Part shown: positions 1 through 12,682 of the stretch, piece by piece | How the letters are laid out: every line of letters starts with the position of its first letter | How positions within the stretch are numbered: position 1 is the stretch's first letter | Assembly (NCBI RefSeq): GCF_015832195.1 | Contig: NC_052018.1 | Location: 39,313,052-39,377,051 of the forward strand | Direction of reading: 5' to 3' | Source of the DNA: Motacilla alba alba | Lineage: Eukaryota; Chordata; Aves; Passeriformes; Motacillidae | DNA length: 64,000 nucleotides | The notes under the pieces: generated by a model | Seen by the model: the letters and a program-made list of their open reading frames with translations, nothing else | What the model was told of the DNA's origin: nothing | Database searches by the model: none | Made by a program: the position numbers and the translations under genes

Positions 1-1594
1 ACTGAAAAGCGCCTGTCCTTCATGCTCCTTGCCTTCAGATTGTTGTGTGTATGGATGGGATCTCCCTGATTTTTCTCTGCTCCATACTGAACAGTCCCAG
101 CTCTCTCAGCATATACTCACAGGTGAGATGCTCCCATCCCACAAGAGTCTAACTGGCCTTTCACTGGACTAAGTCCAGTAAGACTGTATCTCTCTTGCAC
201 TGGGGAACCAAGACTAGATGCTGAAGTGTATATTTCATATAAAATGCAAACTTTTGATCTGAGTATACTTGATAAAATTAGAAACAGGATTCTTCAGATA
301 GGGCAATTCTTCAAAGCAGTTCCTTTGTTAAGTGTGTATTACAATACTACAGGTTTCCCAGCCTGTGGGTTCCATGTTTTTAATAATGCCATCCGAGTAG
401 CAGGAGAGATTTTTGAAATTCTTCATGCAACTGGGGAAAGTACATACCTTGATAAATAAAGTTTTGTTTTGTTGTTTTCCTTGATGTGCAAAGTTAACAG
501 GTGTTCATTTCAAACAGAAAACTGGTATCATGATTAAAGCACAAAGTGTGCTCTTTTATTTGGCTAGAGGTAGAAATGCAGGGGAATGGTGTCACACAAT
601 TATATAAATATTGCAGAATAAGTTATCTGAGAATTTAGAAGCCTTTTAGAAGGCTGCCATTATGTGTGTATTGGGGATTTTCTAAAGGAATACAAGTTGG
701 AGGAAACATTTGTTGATGCTCTCATTCTGCTGCCATTATTACCTCAGTAAAACTCTCACTGGCTGACGAAGTGCATAAAGCAATGAATGCTTTTGGAAGT
801 CACAACTACAGGTATGTACTATTGCAAATACTTTGTGGACTGTGAACTTCAATTAAAAAAAAAGATCTTGTTTTATCAGAGCAAATTAAGAGAATAATTT
901 TAATTTCCAAAGCATTCAGGATGGGCCCTCGGACCCCAGTGGTTCCACATGAGAGCAGGATTTTTGAGACAGAAGTTGTCAAATGACAAGTTTTGGGTGG
1001 TAGGTTGGAGCAGAGCACTGAGGGTCTATTGAGGTGTTCTAAGATATTTTAATAGAGATAAAGTATAATTTTTACAGAATTTAATTTTTGTTCACAGTAG
1101 ACATATTTTCCAAAGACAGAACATATTCTAGAGATCAAAGAATGCAAAGAACATACAGAAAATCAGCTTCATTAGCTAACAAAAGTCTTAAAATATTTCT
1201 TAGAAATTCTTGTTTGTGGATAAGAGCCAATGGCAGGGATTACTCCTCACTGCAAGCTAAAAATAAATTTAGAATAAAGATGAGTTATGATGTACCTGTG
1301 TTTACCTGAATGTGATTCAGAAACCATGTATTCATCACCTTTGTGGGTCTGTTGGAATATGATTGTGATATTTTGCAGAGCCAACATATCAGTTTTGCTG
1401 GTAATATAATACCTGCATTGCTGACTACATAACTTTTATAGTCTTTCATTTGATCATTAAGATATGGTAACATTGCTGCGCAGAAACACAAGCATCACCT
1501 TACACTACACAGTTCATCTTATCTGCAGAGAAGTTCAGGCACATAAGGTAGGAGTGAGTCTGCCTGAATTTTGTGTGTCCCACTGTGTTTGAGT
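1..1594. other. Intergenic, nothing recognised
   Basis: AT-rich sequence with stops in all frames. The longest open frames are under 80 codons and show no recognisable domain. I see no repeat boundary or RNA gene here. Confidence 0.6.
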
Positions 1595-1675
1595 CTCACA
1601 GAGTCATGGAATCAAAATCATAGTATAGCATGGGTTGGAAGGGACCATAAAGATCATCCTGGAAGAGTATCCCTG
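1595..1675 (-). mobile_element. CR1 LINE 3'-end fragment
   Basis: Read on the minus strand, this is the terminal part of a CR1 retrotransposon. On the plus strand it opens with CACAGAGTCATGGAATC, a degraded form of the ATTCTRTG octamers that end CR1 elements in place of a poly-A tail. It continues with GGGTTGGAAGGGACCATAA and AGATCATCCTGGAAGAG, the reverse complement of the conserved CR1 3' untranslated region. Similarity fades after about 1675, so this is a short 5'-truncated copy, the usual form of CR1 in birds. Several mismatches suggest an old insertion. It encodes nothing. Confidence 0.82.
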
Positions 1676-2102
1676 TTCCTCTTGTATATCACTGGATAAC
1701 CTCACTGTTGAACCTGTCATCTCAGGGTAATCTGTCGAGAAGCTCATGGGCCTGGGACTTCAAAGGTTTCTTTAACTGACTTATTTACTCAGTCAAGGTA
1801 GTTAAACATGAAAGTGTCAGTGACACCTCTATTCTGGCTTCCCCCCAGCACTCTTTTTCGTTCCTGTCATATTCATTGGGGTTTCAAATATGAAAATGAA
1901 ATCTGAAGATTACTTGTATTGGCTGTAGCTGGCACTTACTCAGTTAGGTAATCCAGGAGAAATTATTTGTTTTATAATCCATAAATAAAAGTCTCCTTTT
2001 AGAAATATTTATGTCTTATTATCTCAGGCATTAGATGCAACATTTACCTATAAAATCAGACTGACAATGAATTAGTATGAAAATAAGACTGCTGTGGTGT
2101 TT
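1676..2102. other. Intergenic between CR1 and solo LTR
   Basis: No coding frame or repeat recognised. The first few tens of bases could be further, unrecognisable CR1 sequence. Confidence 0.5.
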
Positions 2103-2108
2103 CTGTAC
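2103..2108. repeat. Target-site duplication, left copy (CTGTAC)
   Basis: Identical to 2502-2507. It flanks the solo LTR exactly and marks the insertion site. Confidence 0.85.
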
Positions 2109-2501
2109 TGTGGTCTTTGCAGGGCAGCCAGGACGAGGGAAGAGATGATAATCTTGACTCCATTTTTCAGAAGGCTGATTTATTATATTATCATATATAT
2201 TATATTAAAAATGCTAAACTAAAACTATACTAAAAGAATAGAGAGAAAGGAATCATCAGAAGGCTAGACAAGAATAGGATGGAATGAATAACAAAATCTT
2301 GTGACTCCCAGAGAGTCCAAGACCAGCTGCATCCTTGACTGGTTATTAAGTAGCAACACCTAACATGGACCAATCAAAGATGCACCTGTTGCATTCCACA
2401 GCAGCAGCTAATAATTGTTTTTCTTTCTTTCCTGAGACCTCTCAGTTTCTCAGGAGAAAAAATCCTGGCAAAAGTATTTTTCATAAAATGTGTCGGTGAC
2501 A
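2109..2501 (-). mobile_element. ERVK-type solo LTR with 6-bp target duplication
   Basis: A 393-bp solo LTR in minus orientation. Its sense 5' end is TGTCACCGACAC (the complement of 2490-2501) and its sense 3' end is AAGACCACA (at 2109), so it has the TG...CA termini of an LTR. The flanks carry an exact 6-bp direct repeat, CTGTAC, at 2103-2108 and 2502-2507, which is the target-site duplication length of ERVK-class elements. On the sense strand it contains a box that reads TCTCCTGAGAAACTGAGAGG, an AT-rich stretch of TATAATATA type, then an AATAAATCAGCC polyadenylation region followed by ATGGAGTCAAGATTATC. This layout resembles a family abundant in songbirds. There is no internal retroviral sequence, so the provirus was lost by LTR-LTR recombination. 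Boundaries are good to the base; the family name is from memory. Confidence 0.9.
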
Positions 2502-2507
2502 CTGTAC
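2502..2507. repeat. Target-site duplication, right copy (CTGTAC)
   Basis: Identical to 2103-2108, immediately next to the sense 5' end of the minus-strand LTR. Confidence 0.85.
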
Positions 2508-3518
2508 TGTCTGGTCACTGCCTCTCCAAGAAGAAATAGAAGCAGCACACATGACACCCTGATTGCCTTGGCAGACACTCACTAAAGCTACTCAAACTCT
2601 GAGAGGGCATGAAATCTGTTAGAGTATTATTTGTGTTTACTCTTAAACTAGAAATTACTTACAATACAGTTCATCTTTAGGACCAGTTATACAGTTGGCA
2701 ACTTGGAATAGTTGGTCTTTGGAAATGGGTATATTTATTAATATCAGACCCTTTTTTAATTCTCTTTTTCTGCTGTTTCAGTCAAGGTTTAGATGACTCA
2801 TATTTACTGCTGTCTTTGAGAAACAGTATAGGGAGCTTTAACATCCTGCTGCTGGTTTTTCATTAAACCACAAGGCACTAAAGCTATTGGCCTTCTTCCT
2901 GACATTATTTAGCTTCTATGGTTGTCGTGCATTCACCTAGATGATCTTTTCAGATCTCCTCTTTCCATCAGAGAATGAAAGTAACCTTTTCTATAATTGT
3001 TTTTTCAAGGAAAAGAGCGGCCCATTTCTCAGTGGATAATAAATGATGGTAATCATCTGATTCCTCCCATAATTCATAGCACCCTCTTTTCAGACAAGAA
3101 AAAAAATAATAATTCAGGGAAAATAATTAGAAATTAAATTGCTTCTGAGCATTTCTCTTTCAGTGAAAACCTCTCTCACCCTTAGTTTTCTACTAGACAT
3201 ATCTAATCTAATCATCAGCTGTCACTAAGTAATTGAATATCCTTGAGTTTGAACTGTTACAGGGACAATGATATATGTCTGTTCCTGTTACTTTTGACTT
3301 CACAAAGAGATGGCTTGTATGTAAGTGCCCCAGGTAGTTCAGCATTCAAGCTCACTTTTGCCTGCCAGCTATATATGTGCATATAAACACACACATTAAC
3401 ACAGTGAAATCAATGAGAGGAGAACATACTGTAAATTATAATATACGAACATATGTATGCATAATGTAGTATTTTCTATTCTATTTCGACATACAGTCAC
3501 CTCTTTTGGATAACTCAT
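2508..3518. other. Intergenic, nothing recognised
   Basis: AT-rich sequence with no open frame listed above 60 codons and no recognisable repeat. An A-rich run lies near 3100. Confidence 0.55.
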
Positions 3519-3751
3519 TGTGGTGGTTTGACCCTGGCTGGATGAAAAGTGCCCACCAAAGCTGCTCTATCGCTTCTCTCCTAAGCTGGACAGGGGAGAA
3601 AAAAACATAACAAAAGGCTCACGGGGAAAGATAAGAACAGGGAGTGATCAGTGAGCAATTTCCATCCTGGGCAAAAGAGAGCTGACTTTGGAAAAAATTA
3701 ATTTACCTTATTATCAAACAAATCAGAATAGGGTAATGAGAAACAACAGTC
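3519..3751 (-). mobile_element. Partial ERV LTR, 3' portion
   Basis: The plus strand starts TGTGGTGGTTTGACCCTGGC and runs through GTGCCCACCAAAGC, CTGGACAGGGGAGA, AAAGGCTC and GGGTAATGAGAAAC. This is the reverse complement of the 3' part of a common avian endogenous-retrovirus LTR that ends GGGTCAAACCACCACA on its sense strand. The sense 3' terminus at 3519 is clear. The match stops near 3751 without a normal LTR 5' terminus, so the copy is truncated or belongs to a diverged short subfamily. The pentamer CTCAT occurs at 3514-3518 and 3752-3756. It could be a target duplication, but the far end does not look like an LTR terminus, so chance is possible. Confidence 0.75.
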
Positions 3752-3756
3752 CTCAT

Positions 3757-6700
3757 GAGGCTGTTCTTAACCAGTTAGTTCCAGGCAGAGATGCATTCAG
3801 CATATTGCTATGTTAGAGGTGCTCGTCCCTCCCTAACCTTTTTTTTTTTTTAATTTTGATACACAAATAAAATGTGACGAATTTCTCACTGGCACAATTA
3901 GTAGTTGAAAAGGGTTGAGAAGATATTCTTCCTAGGATCTACTTCTTAGTGTTAAAATACATCATGGCATTTAATTGACCTAATGCCCTTAGCCACAGAT
4001 TTAATGTGCTTCTACATGTAAATTTCCTGTGGCAAAGCTCATGCGATTTCAGCTCCTACATTACAAGGACAAAAATTAACAGGGTGATTAAAGAGACAAC
4101 CCAGATTTGCAAATTTAAGCATTTCAGTGATAGAATGACAGTATGGGTACAATTTTTGTCCAACAGTTTATCAGAGACAAGTGTCACTCTGCATATGGTA
4201 CATATGGTTAGCTGGGAAAATGGAGACATATTGCTGAGAGGCAAGGAGGAAACTAGCCAGGTGAAAGTGTAACACAGGCTATGGAAGAAGACTGCTGTGA
4301 TACAAGAAAACTTTAGTTCATCTAGTTAGCCTAATTACTGCACTGTAATTACTAGCAGCCTGGATCTCCTATTTCCAAATTCTAACTCCTAATGCTTAAA
4401 TTCTCTAAGCTACTGCAAAAAAATATGAACACAGAGAGTTGCAGATAAAGGAAAAAAAAATTGGCAGATTATTTAAAGACAGACAAATAACAAATTGCTT
4501 AATAGAGTCCTGAATCTCTTCTTCGACAGGCATGACATTTTAGGCACCTAGGGACAAGCCAGACTAGTCGTGACTTCACTCATGAGCAATGTTATCCTCT
4601 GATGCTGCTGCTCACATTTATATAATATCTTGGTGACTCACCAGTGAAGTAAACACATTACTATCTTCTGCAGCCTGGAATTTGGGCACAAATGTTCCAT
4701 CTACACCTTATGTGCATAAATCTGTCCTTTATGGGATATGTCCCCTGTAGAGGTAGGGAATTTTCTGTCTTATCAGTGGTTTTTCATGTATTTTTATTTT
4801 AACACCAACATAGTAGACCTTATTTAGTTTATTCTCACCGCCTGTTTACCTTCGCAATGTTGCTTTTACCAGCTTGTGCTGACAGTCTTTAAATCATTGT
4901 TGCTTTCCATTAAATCAGATTTCTATGATGCAGGGCAAGATCCTGGATCAAGATGCCACCTGATATGCCTTTCAGTATTCCAACAAAATTATTGAGGCCA
5001 CTTGCATGCTGAAAGTAATCTAAATGAGCAACTGTAGGAGCAAAGTTAAAATTTTACCCAAGGTTCAACAAACAGAAAAGAGGAGAATGCTATTAAGGGA
5101 TGTACATAGAGTTAATTATATTCACATTGTGAGGTCAAATGAATCCTTCTACCCATTTATTTTGACTCCTTTCCATCTATGAATTTAGTTGTCCAATAAA
5201 CACAGTCACAATGTCACTGCTTGTGCAATGCCTGAAATAAGAAATCTGATCTTTAATATATTTGCATTGAATGAAACATAATTTAAAAGTTACATATGCT
5301 GTATGCAGACCCAGAGAGGAATGGCAAAACAATTTTAGGTATTTTGTGTTGAAGTCATGAAGGTTAATTTGTGCAAGTGTGCAAAGTTTGGCCAGTAAGT
5401 TTATTCCAGGAAATCTCCTGAAAATTAGAATCTGAAAATATCCCTTTGGTCTAGTTAAATTTTAAATAGTCACTTTATAATTTTTTGAAAAATAGCACAA
5501 GCTTTTTTGCTCACTAAACTGAGGGTTTTATTTATAAGTGTGTTTAATCACACTGCAGTATATGCCTTTAGGATTTGGAACAAATAACTGGAGTTATTAT
5601 TATCTGATTTAGTCTGTGTCTGTAGCACAATATCCAATTACTTGTTTGAAAATTGTTGCAATAAGAAATAAATGAATAGATCTTCGAGCAATGAATTTGG
5701 CATCGTTTTCAGAGAACAATGGAGCAACTGTCTTATGGTGCATAGAATTTGGTAAGGAGATGACTCACCTCTACTTTTATTTATGACTGCAATCATCACT
5801 CAATACTGATATAAATTTTTGAGATTTCTTTTTAAATTATTGGGGTACATTCCCTTTCTATAGTTTTCCAGAGTGTGTATTTTATTCCAATATCAGCATA
5901 CCTTAGTATTGAAAGTCAAGGGATGAATTTGCCCTGAAGGTTTTGCTTTCATCCACAGAGGCAAAAAGGGCATATCACCCTGTAAGCCCAAAATCCGCAC
6001 ATAATCTCTTGCACATGATGGAAGAAGCATGTGAGAATAACAAGGTGAAGCCCTTTCCCAGCTTTACCAGGAAAGAATTGCAGTAAGTCAAGCCCTGCTA
6101 CCTGTACTGAAGACAGGCATTTATCAGTTGAAGACAGCATTGACATTCTATGCCAGGTGGAAGTCAGATTTATTGAAGATAATATTAATCACTGAGCATC
6201 AGACTGAGCACTTGCCTTATGCATCTGCAAAATTCTCCTCATAGGGAGGTTTCCTTTACTTGGTAGAATAGATTGTATCAAAGGAATCAGTTTAGTGTTT
6301 ACTAAGTATCCACTCTTCAGTGGCGACAGCTTTGTTTTATAATATTTATACATGTCTTTCCTCATGCTACAGAAACATCAACTACTAGTACATGTTATGT
6401 TTCTTGATCTCATCTAAATCTGTGATCTGTAGTATTAACTGTACAAATACATAACTGTGTTTTAATAGAAAAATCCCCACAAAGCTACTTTGAACTGAAT
6501 TTCAGTAGCAACTTGGCACAAAATTCTCATGTATATATTAAAAATATCATAATATGCATTTTTAATGGAAATGTAATATTATATCTCCAACTATTTTAGT
6601 GGTTTTTCTCAGGGCTGGACTGCAACAGAAATGCTGAAGAATGCAGTGAATGATGTATAAGAAAAGATACACATGCTGGAAGGCCTAAAAAAAAATATCA

Positions 6701-9584
6701 AGTACAGAGTCCAGCCTTGACCTTGATGATTTTTGACCATCCTCACCTGAATCAGCATTGCTCAACAACCTCTAGTGGTGTAATGTTTTTAGTTCTGGGT
6801 GAACCTTTCAAAAATCCCTTGAATATTGAAGAGTTAACTGAGGAAGTTTAATCAGTACAAAGATTTATTGCACTAATGAGGTAGGTTATCAACTGATATC
6901 CTAATTGCCTGAAGTATTCATCTGCCCCAGCACCACATAAAAGTTTTTTCATTCCCACAATTGTTCGGGTTTTTTTCTAATGCTCTCTTAGACAGAGTAA
7001 TGATTCATTTGGAAGAGATCCAAGACAAACATTACTTAAATCACTTGATCTGTTTACTAAGTTGTTGAAAAATTAACAAGAGCATTGTTTAATACTTTTT
7101 TTTTTTTTAGTAGCATGGGTTGAGTTAGGGAACTTTTGTAAAAACCTGGATACATAAGAATAACGAGAAATAAACTTTACAGTAGAAGGAGCAAAAACAG
7201 TAAAGAATGTGGTCTGTGTGAAAATTATTTTTCCTGGCGAGTTGACTGAAAGAAAAAATCTGATCAAATAAGCTTTTTCTTCCCATAAAATAAAAACTAA
7301 AGAAAAAATGACTATGTAAAAATTTAAAACTGGAATATGTCTTCGAGTGATTCTAAGACCAAACATTACAATTTAATTTCAGGTAAATTTAACAAAGGAA
7401 AGAAATGGAAATTAAGAGATACATTTGGCAAACCCTCCCAAAACCAGACATGAGAAGAAACAGTCCCTCACTTTTTACTCAAGAGCACTCACCTACGACA
7501 GATATGGCTCAAATTTATTTCTCTCCTCTGCCTCAGGGAATATAACTTTCCATGCAGGGTGCCTCAGCTGTGAAGGAACTCACTGAATTCACTCTCCATC
7601 TTTTACTCTCAGGCTGGTCAATTTATTCTAAAATATTTACAATTTATTTTGATCAGTGACTGGAAACTAAATGTTCTCACTTGCTATCTCTTTACTTAAA
7701 TCCCTCGAGTAGCATCCCAGACAGGTCTTCTGGTTCATTTTCTCTCTAACTGAATTAATCTTCAATTATTCCATGCAAGGTGGAACAGTACAAGAATAAG
7801 AAATGAATTGGCTGTGGCTTGTTCACTAGTATGTGATAACTTAGTTTAAATGTGTCTCAGCTCTGAACAGAAGGACTTTGGCTCAAGGGCAGTCAGTTTT
7901 TAGGAGAACCTTACAGTACTGGCTTAGGAGATATGCGAAGGAGTAGAGACTCCCTCAGCCTCTCCTGTTGGAGGCCCTATAACATGAAAGAGGCCCTATA
8001 ACATTCCTTTTGTCAGAATAAAAATACGAAGCAGAATTTCTCATAAGTATTCAAATGATCCAACAATCAGAGGGAGTGGGGAAGCCCTACACACTCCAAG
8101 TTGGTAACAGAAATGTAATCTTGAAAAAAAGAGGCTATCTAGATACTGACCATGCAAACAGATTGAGGAGGCCAGACAAGACAACTCACATTTTTCAAGG
8201 AATAGTCTGCTTGCAGCACAGACTTGAAATAAAATATCTTCCTTCAGTCTATATTTTCCTCAATAATTACATACCAGTCTTGTTCTAAGTTTTTCTTCTC
8301 AAGGTCCATAATTTATTTGTCTAAACATTTTAGAAATTACCATTTCACACTCAAAAGGGTATTTTGAAAGTAAAATGTCTCATTAAAAATGTCTTAACGA
8401 TATAGCCACTCACAACCAAGGGATGTGGAACCAGAGGGAAACTTCCATAACTGTCAGGAGATTTTTGAGGGAGATCATATCCATTTCAGGGTAAGACTAT
8501 TGATAAAAATGAAAACATTTTAAATTGATTTTGTCATCAATATTTATTGTCTCCTATTGTAGGAATAGCTTCAACGCTTCAGTATAAATGTGCACAGATT
8601 CTTACAGACCCAATTTATTTAATTCAAAATATGCTTCTAGAGATAGAAGGTAAATTAGTCGAGGAGGGTGGGGGGGGAAATGGTATATACCAGCAATGTG
8701 ATAAAGGTAGAAAATAAATCCTCAGCAGTACATAATTAAAGAGGCTTCACTCAGGAAAAAAACCCAAAAAAACAGATGTCTTCAGTGTTTCTATACACTA
8801 TCCCTAATGCTGGGTAACAACATACTTTTTACAAAAGTAATCCATGAAAACTGCTATTAATGTCTATTAATCTGAACCAGGACAGCTAGACTTTATTCCC
8901 TACAGATTTGCCTCAGAATAAAAGTAATTGCATTAACTTCCTGCAATAGCAGCCTGATACCTATTCTAGGCCCCATTGTTTATTTCTATCTATTCTTGCA
9001 GTGAATCAATATTTAATTTTCAATTCCTCCCACAAAGGAAAAAAAAAGAACTGGAAAATGCTTTATCAGAAAATGTCAAAAAAAATCAGGTCTACTTTAT
9101 ATAACAGGACACTAGAAAATTTCAATGTTTCCAAGTTGTCAAAGGTATACTATGGTTGCAAGATAATTTCCCACTGGATTCTTGATTTAGTTTGGTTTTT
9201 GTTTTTTTTTTCCCAAAGGGTTCACAACTTTCTTGCTATTTGAAACATACAAAGAAAACAGATTTTATAAATCTGTCCATAGACAGAAGTACCAATATAG
9301 TGCAGATGGAAGATGGATTTTCTCTCTGACAGGCAATCTTTTATTATTTATTTGAAATAAGCTGGACAAAGAACATTTCCATATCTCTATTAACACATTT
9401 CCAAATTTTAGTTTTTGTGTTTCCTGAGCACCTATACCTGAAAACAAAAATATTAGATTCAATGAAAGACCAAATAGTCTAAACCACAATTTTTCTACTT
9501 AAAAACCAAGCCGCATCTTATTTACAATATGATTATATCTCATAAAATAATGTCAGTTTTAGGAAATGACAGGTGTATCAGGGC
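3757..9584. other. Long intergenic stretch
   Basis: About 5.8 kb without a recognisable gene or full repeat. Open frames stay below 100 codons on both strands. The only local structure I noted is a 15-bp direct duplication of GAGGCCCTATAACAT at 7971-7985 and 7990-8004 (period 19), plus short homopolymer runs near 3840, 7095 and 9200. Confidence 0.55.
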
Positions 9585-9599
9585 TTCTCTCTCTCTCTC
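9585..9599. repeat. Short (TC)n microsatellite
   Basis: About seven uninterrupted CT dinucleotides. Confidence 0.8.
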
Positions 9600-9836
9600 G
9601 CATATTAAAAGCAGGGTAACCAGAACATCTCTCATTGTGGTACATGCATTCATACATGCCTCTAATAATTAAATGATTCTTCCTTTGACTCTTGGTGACA
9701 CTATATTAATTCCATCAAATAGTGCCTGCATGTCCAAAGCCACTTGTTCTGATCTTCTAAAAATTTAGGACAGGAAGACCGACTGTAAACAGCTGACTCT
9801 GAGTTGAAATGTCATTTTGGCATGCACAGTTTAAAA

Positions 9837-9864
9837 GACCCTGCTTGAAGGACCCTGCTTGAAG
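9837..9864. repeat. 14-bp tandem duplication
   Basis: GACCCTGCTTGAAG occurs twice head to tail with no mismatch (9837-9850 and 9851-9864). It looks like a recent slippage event. Confidence 0.9.
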
Positions 9865-10643
9865 AAATTACCTTACAGAAAAGCAAGTTCTTTGGGCCAG
9901 CAACAAAACCAGAAAACTGTTGTTTCCACGTATACTTAATATAACACATCCTTCATGATGTGATAGAATACTGTAAGTGTAGGGATTGGGTTTTGTTTGT
10001 GGGGAAGCTTTTTGGAGCATGTGGAGTCCAACTCATCAGATCTATAACAACAATACAATTGCTGGCTTTTAGTTGGGGATTTCAGGCTGAAATTACTCAG
10101 GTTTGTTCTTAAAAAAAATTAAAAATAAATTAAAGGACAGTGTCTCTATTCCCTAGACTTTCAGCAAACTACCCTGGGAAACTATCTGTTGTCAAAAGCA
10201 GAGCTGGAACACAATAAGCTTCCCTCTTTCTTTATTTGTAACTTTAGCTTGCACTGCTGGAACAGTAACTTTCTCTCCCTTCCAAGGCAATCACAAGGGC
10301 AGATTAATTATTCTAGCTCCGGGCTTCAGATTTTTAACATTTAATAGTGCCGCATAATTAATGCAGGTGGTATTTACACATCATTAGATTTTATAAAGGT
10401 TTTACCTTTCTCTTGAAGCTACCATCCAGCTTATTTGTATGAATTATACCCCTTGCCCCCCCTGCTTCACTTCTGGGTTTCCTTATTCTGTTTAGCCTTG
10501 TAAACTAATTCTCTGCTGAACATTTAGCATTATTTATTAACTCATGCTTTTTCTTTCTCCCTCACTCAGAGTTTAACTTTTAGATCTCACATCAGGCTTG
10601 GGGGCCTCCTCACAAATTCCTTTCTTGTATTTTCAAACTCCAA
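9865..10643. other. Intergenic, nothing recognised
   Basis: No gene or repeat recognised. The sequence becomes pyrimidine-rich towards the right edge, leading into the C-rich tract. Confidence 0.5.
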
Positions 10644-10686
10644 CCCCCCTACAGCCCCCCCTCTCCCCCCCACCCCTGCAATCCCC
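10644..10686 (-). other. C-rich tract, quadruplex-prone on the minus strand
   Basis: Five C-runs of 6, 7, 7, 4 and 4 bases are separated by loops of 5, 3, 1 and 6 bases. On the minus strand this satisfies the usual G-quadruplex pattern of four or more G-runs with loops of at most seven; the plus strand could form an i-motif. It stands out against the AT-rich surroundings. Confidence 0.75.
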
Positions 10687-12528
10687 TGGTCCATGCACTA
10701 CCCTCTTGTTAAGAAAGATCCAAATGGCTCAGATAAATGCTTTTGTCAAACATTGAACTGTCAGAGTCAAAATGGGTAAGGCTGCAAGCATCCATGACAG
10801 AAAAAAGGATAGAGAAGACATTTTGAGCTGAAAAAAGCCCACACAGGCATTTTCTGTACTTGACAGGGTCTGTAGAAACAAACTGATTATTCTCAACCTT
10901 TTGCTAGGATTTGTTCCAGCTATCTTAGATGTTTATTAGGAACTAGCGGTAGAAAAAAAAAAATCTAAATATATCAAAATTCTTCACAGGGACTGGATGC
11001 ACTGGTGAAGAACACCCTGTTAAAAAAGAGCAATGAAATTGTCTATCTCTGAGAAGATGCCTAGAAGGAACTGCTCCTTTCCCACATTGTTTGGCCTTCT
11101 GATGGACAGGATATTTTCTCAGTCCGCCACAGCAACTCTGTGACGCCTCTTGAGACATCACTCTTTTTCTGTTTTCTAATAAAGATAAGCTGAAGGTGTT
11201 CACCATCAAGACCCCTTGCAGATATCTTCACTTTACCTATGAAGCCTTGACTCATTGCTGAAATGTCAGATCTCACTTCCAGTCAGTTTGAGAAGTCAGC
11301 CTCACTAACATTTGGCATTGGAAAAAAACCCAAACCAACAAAACCCTTACAAACTTTGATCTTTTCATCCAAACTCATACCTCAGATCTACTTCTCATAA
11401 CATCAGCAAAGCTGATTATTACCCTTTTTTGTCACAGTGACTGCAAGTTTAACAATACTGAAATTGTTAGCCTTGACTGTGAGAGCAAAGCTTGTATCTT
11501 GAGTTATTTTTTTAACTCCTCTTTTTTAGTGCCTAGTTCATCTGTTGCCCTGACCTTACACATACTTAGAAACTGTTGAGGGTAGGGGCTGTACCTTTTT
11601 GTTCTACAGTATTTAGACATAATAAAAGTCATGATCCATGACTACTTCTGGCTTATCAAGCTCTCCTAGAGTCTAGATAAAAATCTAGTTCTAGATCCAC
11701 CTATTCATATCCATCTAGGTACCTGTTTATATGCATCTATTACATATCTAATGAGTTCACATTAACATTAATATCAATACTCACAATTATTAGGAAAGAC
11801 AAGTAAGGTGACAGGGCTTTCAAATTCCATGATAAACCAGCAATTCTGATCAGGATTATCATTAAAGAAAAAGGCAGATGACTTAGCTCCTTAATATCTC
11901 AACTAGAGCAATGAAAATACAAGTAAAGTAGAAAAATGATGGCCTCATCTTGATTTGTTTGATAATACTAAGTCTATATTCATACCACAAATGCCAGAAA
12001 GGTAGAAACTTCTGCAGCAGAAGCTTAACTAATTTCTTTTACTTAGCACTGCACTGACAAACCAAAAACTTTTAAATCTACTCTCCACAGAGTTTCCAGT
12101 ACTTTAACAGTGCTGCTTACATGAGTTCCAAAATGCTCAAATGGATCTACAGAACTGGACATCTTTTCCAGTCTTAGAAGTGTTGCAGGTAGTCAAATAA
12201 AACCATTTCTGGGAAATACAGATAGACTGGAAGCATGGTCTTCAGATGGAAAGCTAGCATACCAAAGGAAACCTAACTAGCTCTGACCCAGCCTAGTCAA
12301 ACAGGGACATCGAGGTTTTTGAGAAAATGACATAATATCTTCTTGAGCATTGACTCAGAAGATAAGAAATAGAAAAATTATTCACCTTGTCCAAAAGAAA
12401 ATATATATAAGTTGATAAATTGTTGTACAACTTTTAACCCAAGAGAGAAAATGCAATCATGTCCTAGGAGATGCCATGAAATCACCATGATCCAGTTCAT
12501 CTCTGGCAATAACCTGAAAGGGTAATTG
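10687..12528. other. Intergenic, nothing recognised
   Basis: AT-rich sequence with open frames below 90 codons and no recognised domain. No repeat boundary was seen until the CR1 element at 12529. Confidence 0.55.
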
Positions 12529-12682
12529 ATCACAGAATCACAGAATGGGTCATGTTGAAAGGGACTGATGGGTCATCTGGTCCCACTTTCCCTCTTCAGC
12601 AGGGCCATCCTACAGCACACAGCACAGGATTTTGTCCAGACAGTTCTGGAATATCTCCAGTGAGGGATCCTGGAAGTGCAGC
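12529..12682 (-). mobile_element. CR1 LINE 3'-end fragment
   Basis: This is the best-preserved CR1 3' end in the window, in minus orientation. The plus strand opens with two copies of CACAGAAT, the complement of the terminal ATTCTGTG octamers. It proceeds through GAAAGGGACTGATGGGTCATC, the C-rich box, AGCAGGGCCATCCTACAGCA, and finally CAGTTCTGGAATATCTCCAG with TGAGGGATCC, all in the order expected for the reverse-complemented CR1 3' untranslated region and ORF2 end. It is 5'-truncated after roughly 150 bp. CR1 integrates by target-primed reverse transcription and leaves no clear target duplication; none is visible here. Confidence 0.92.
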
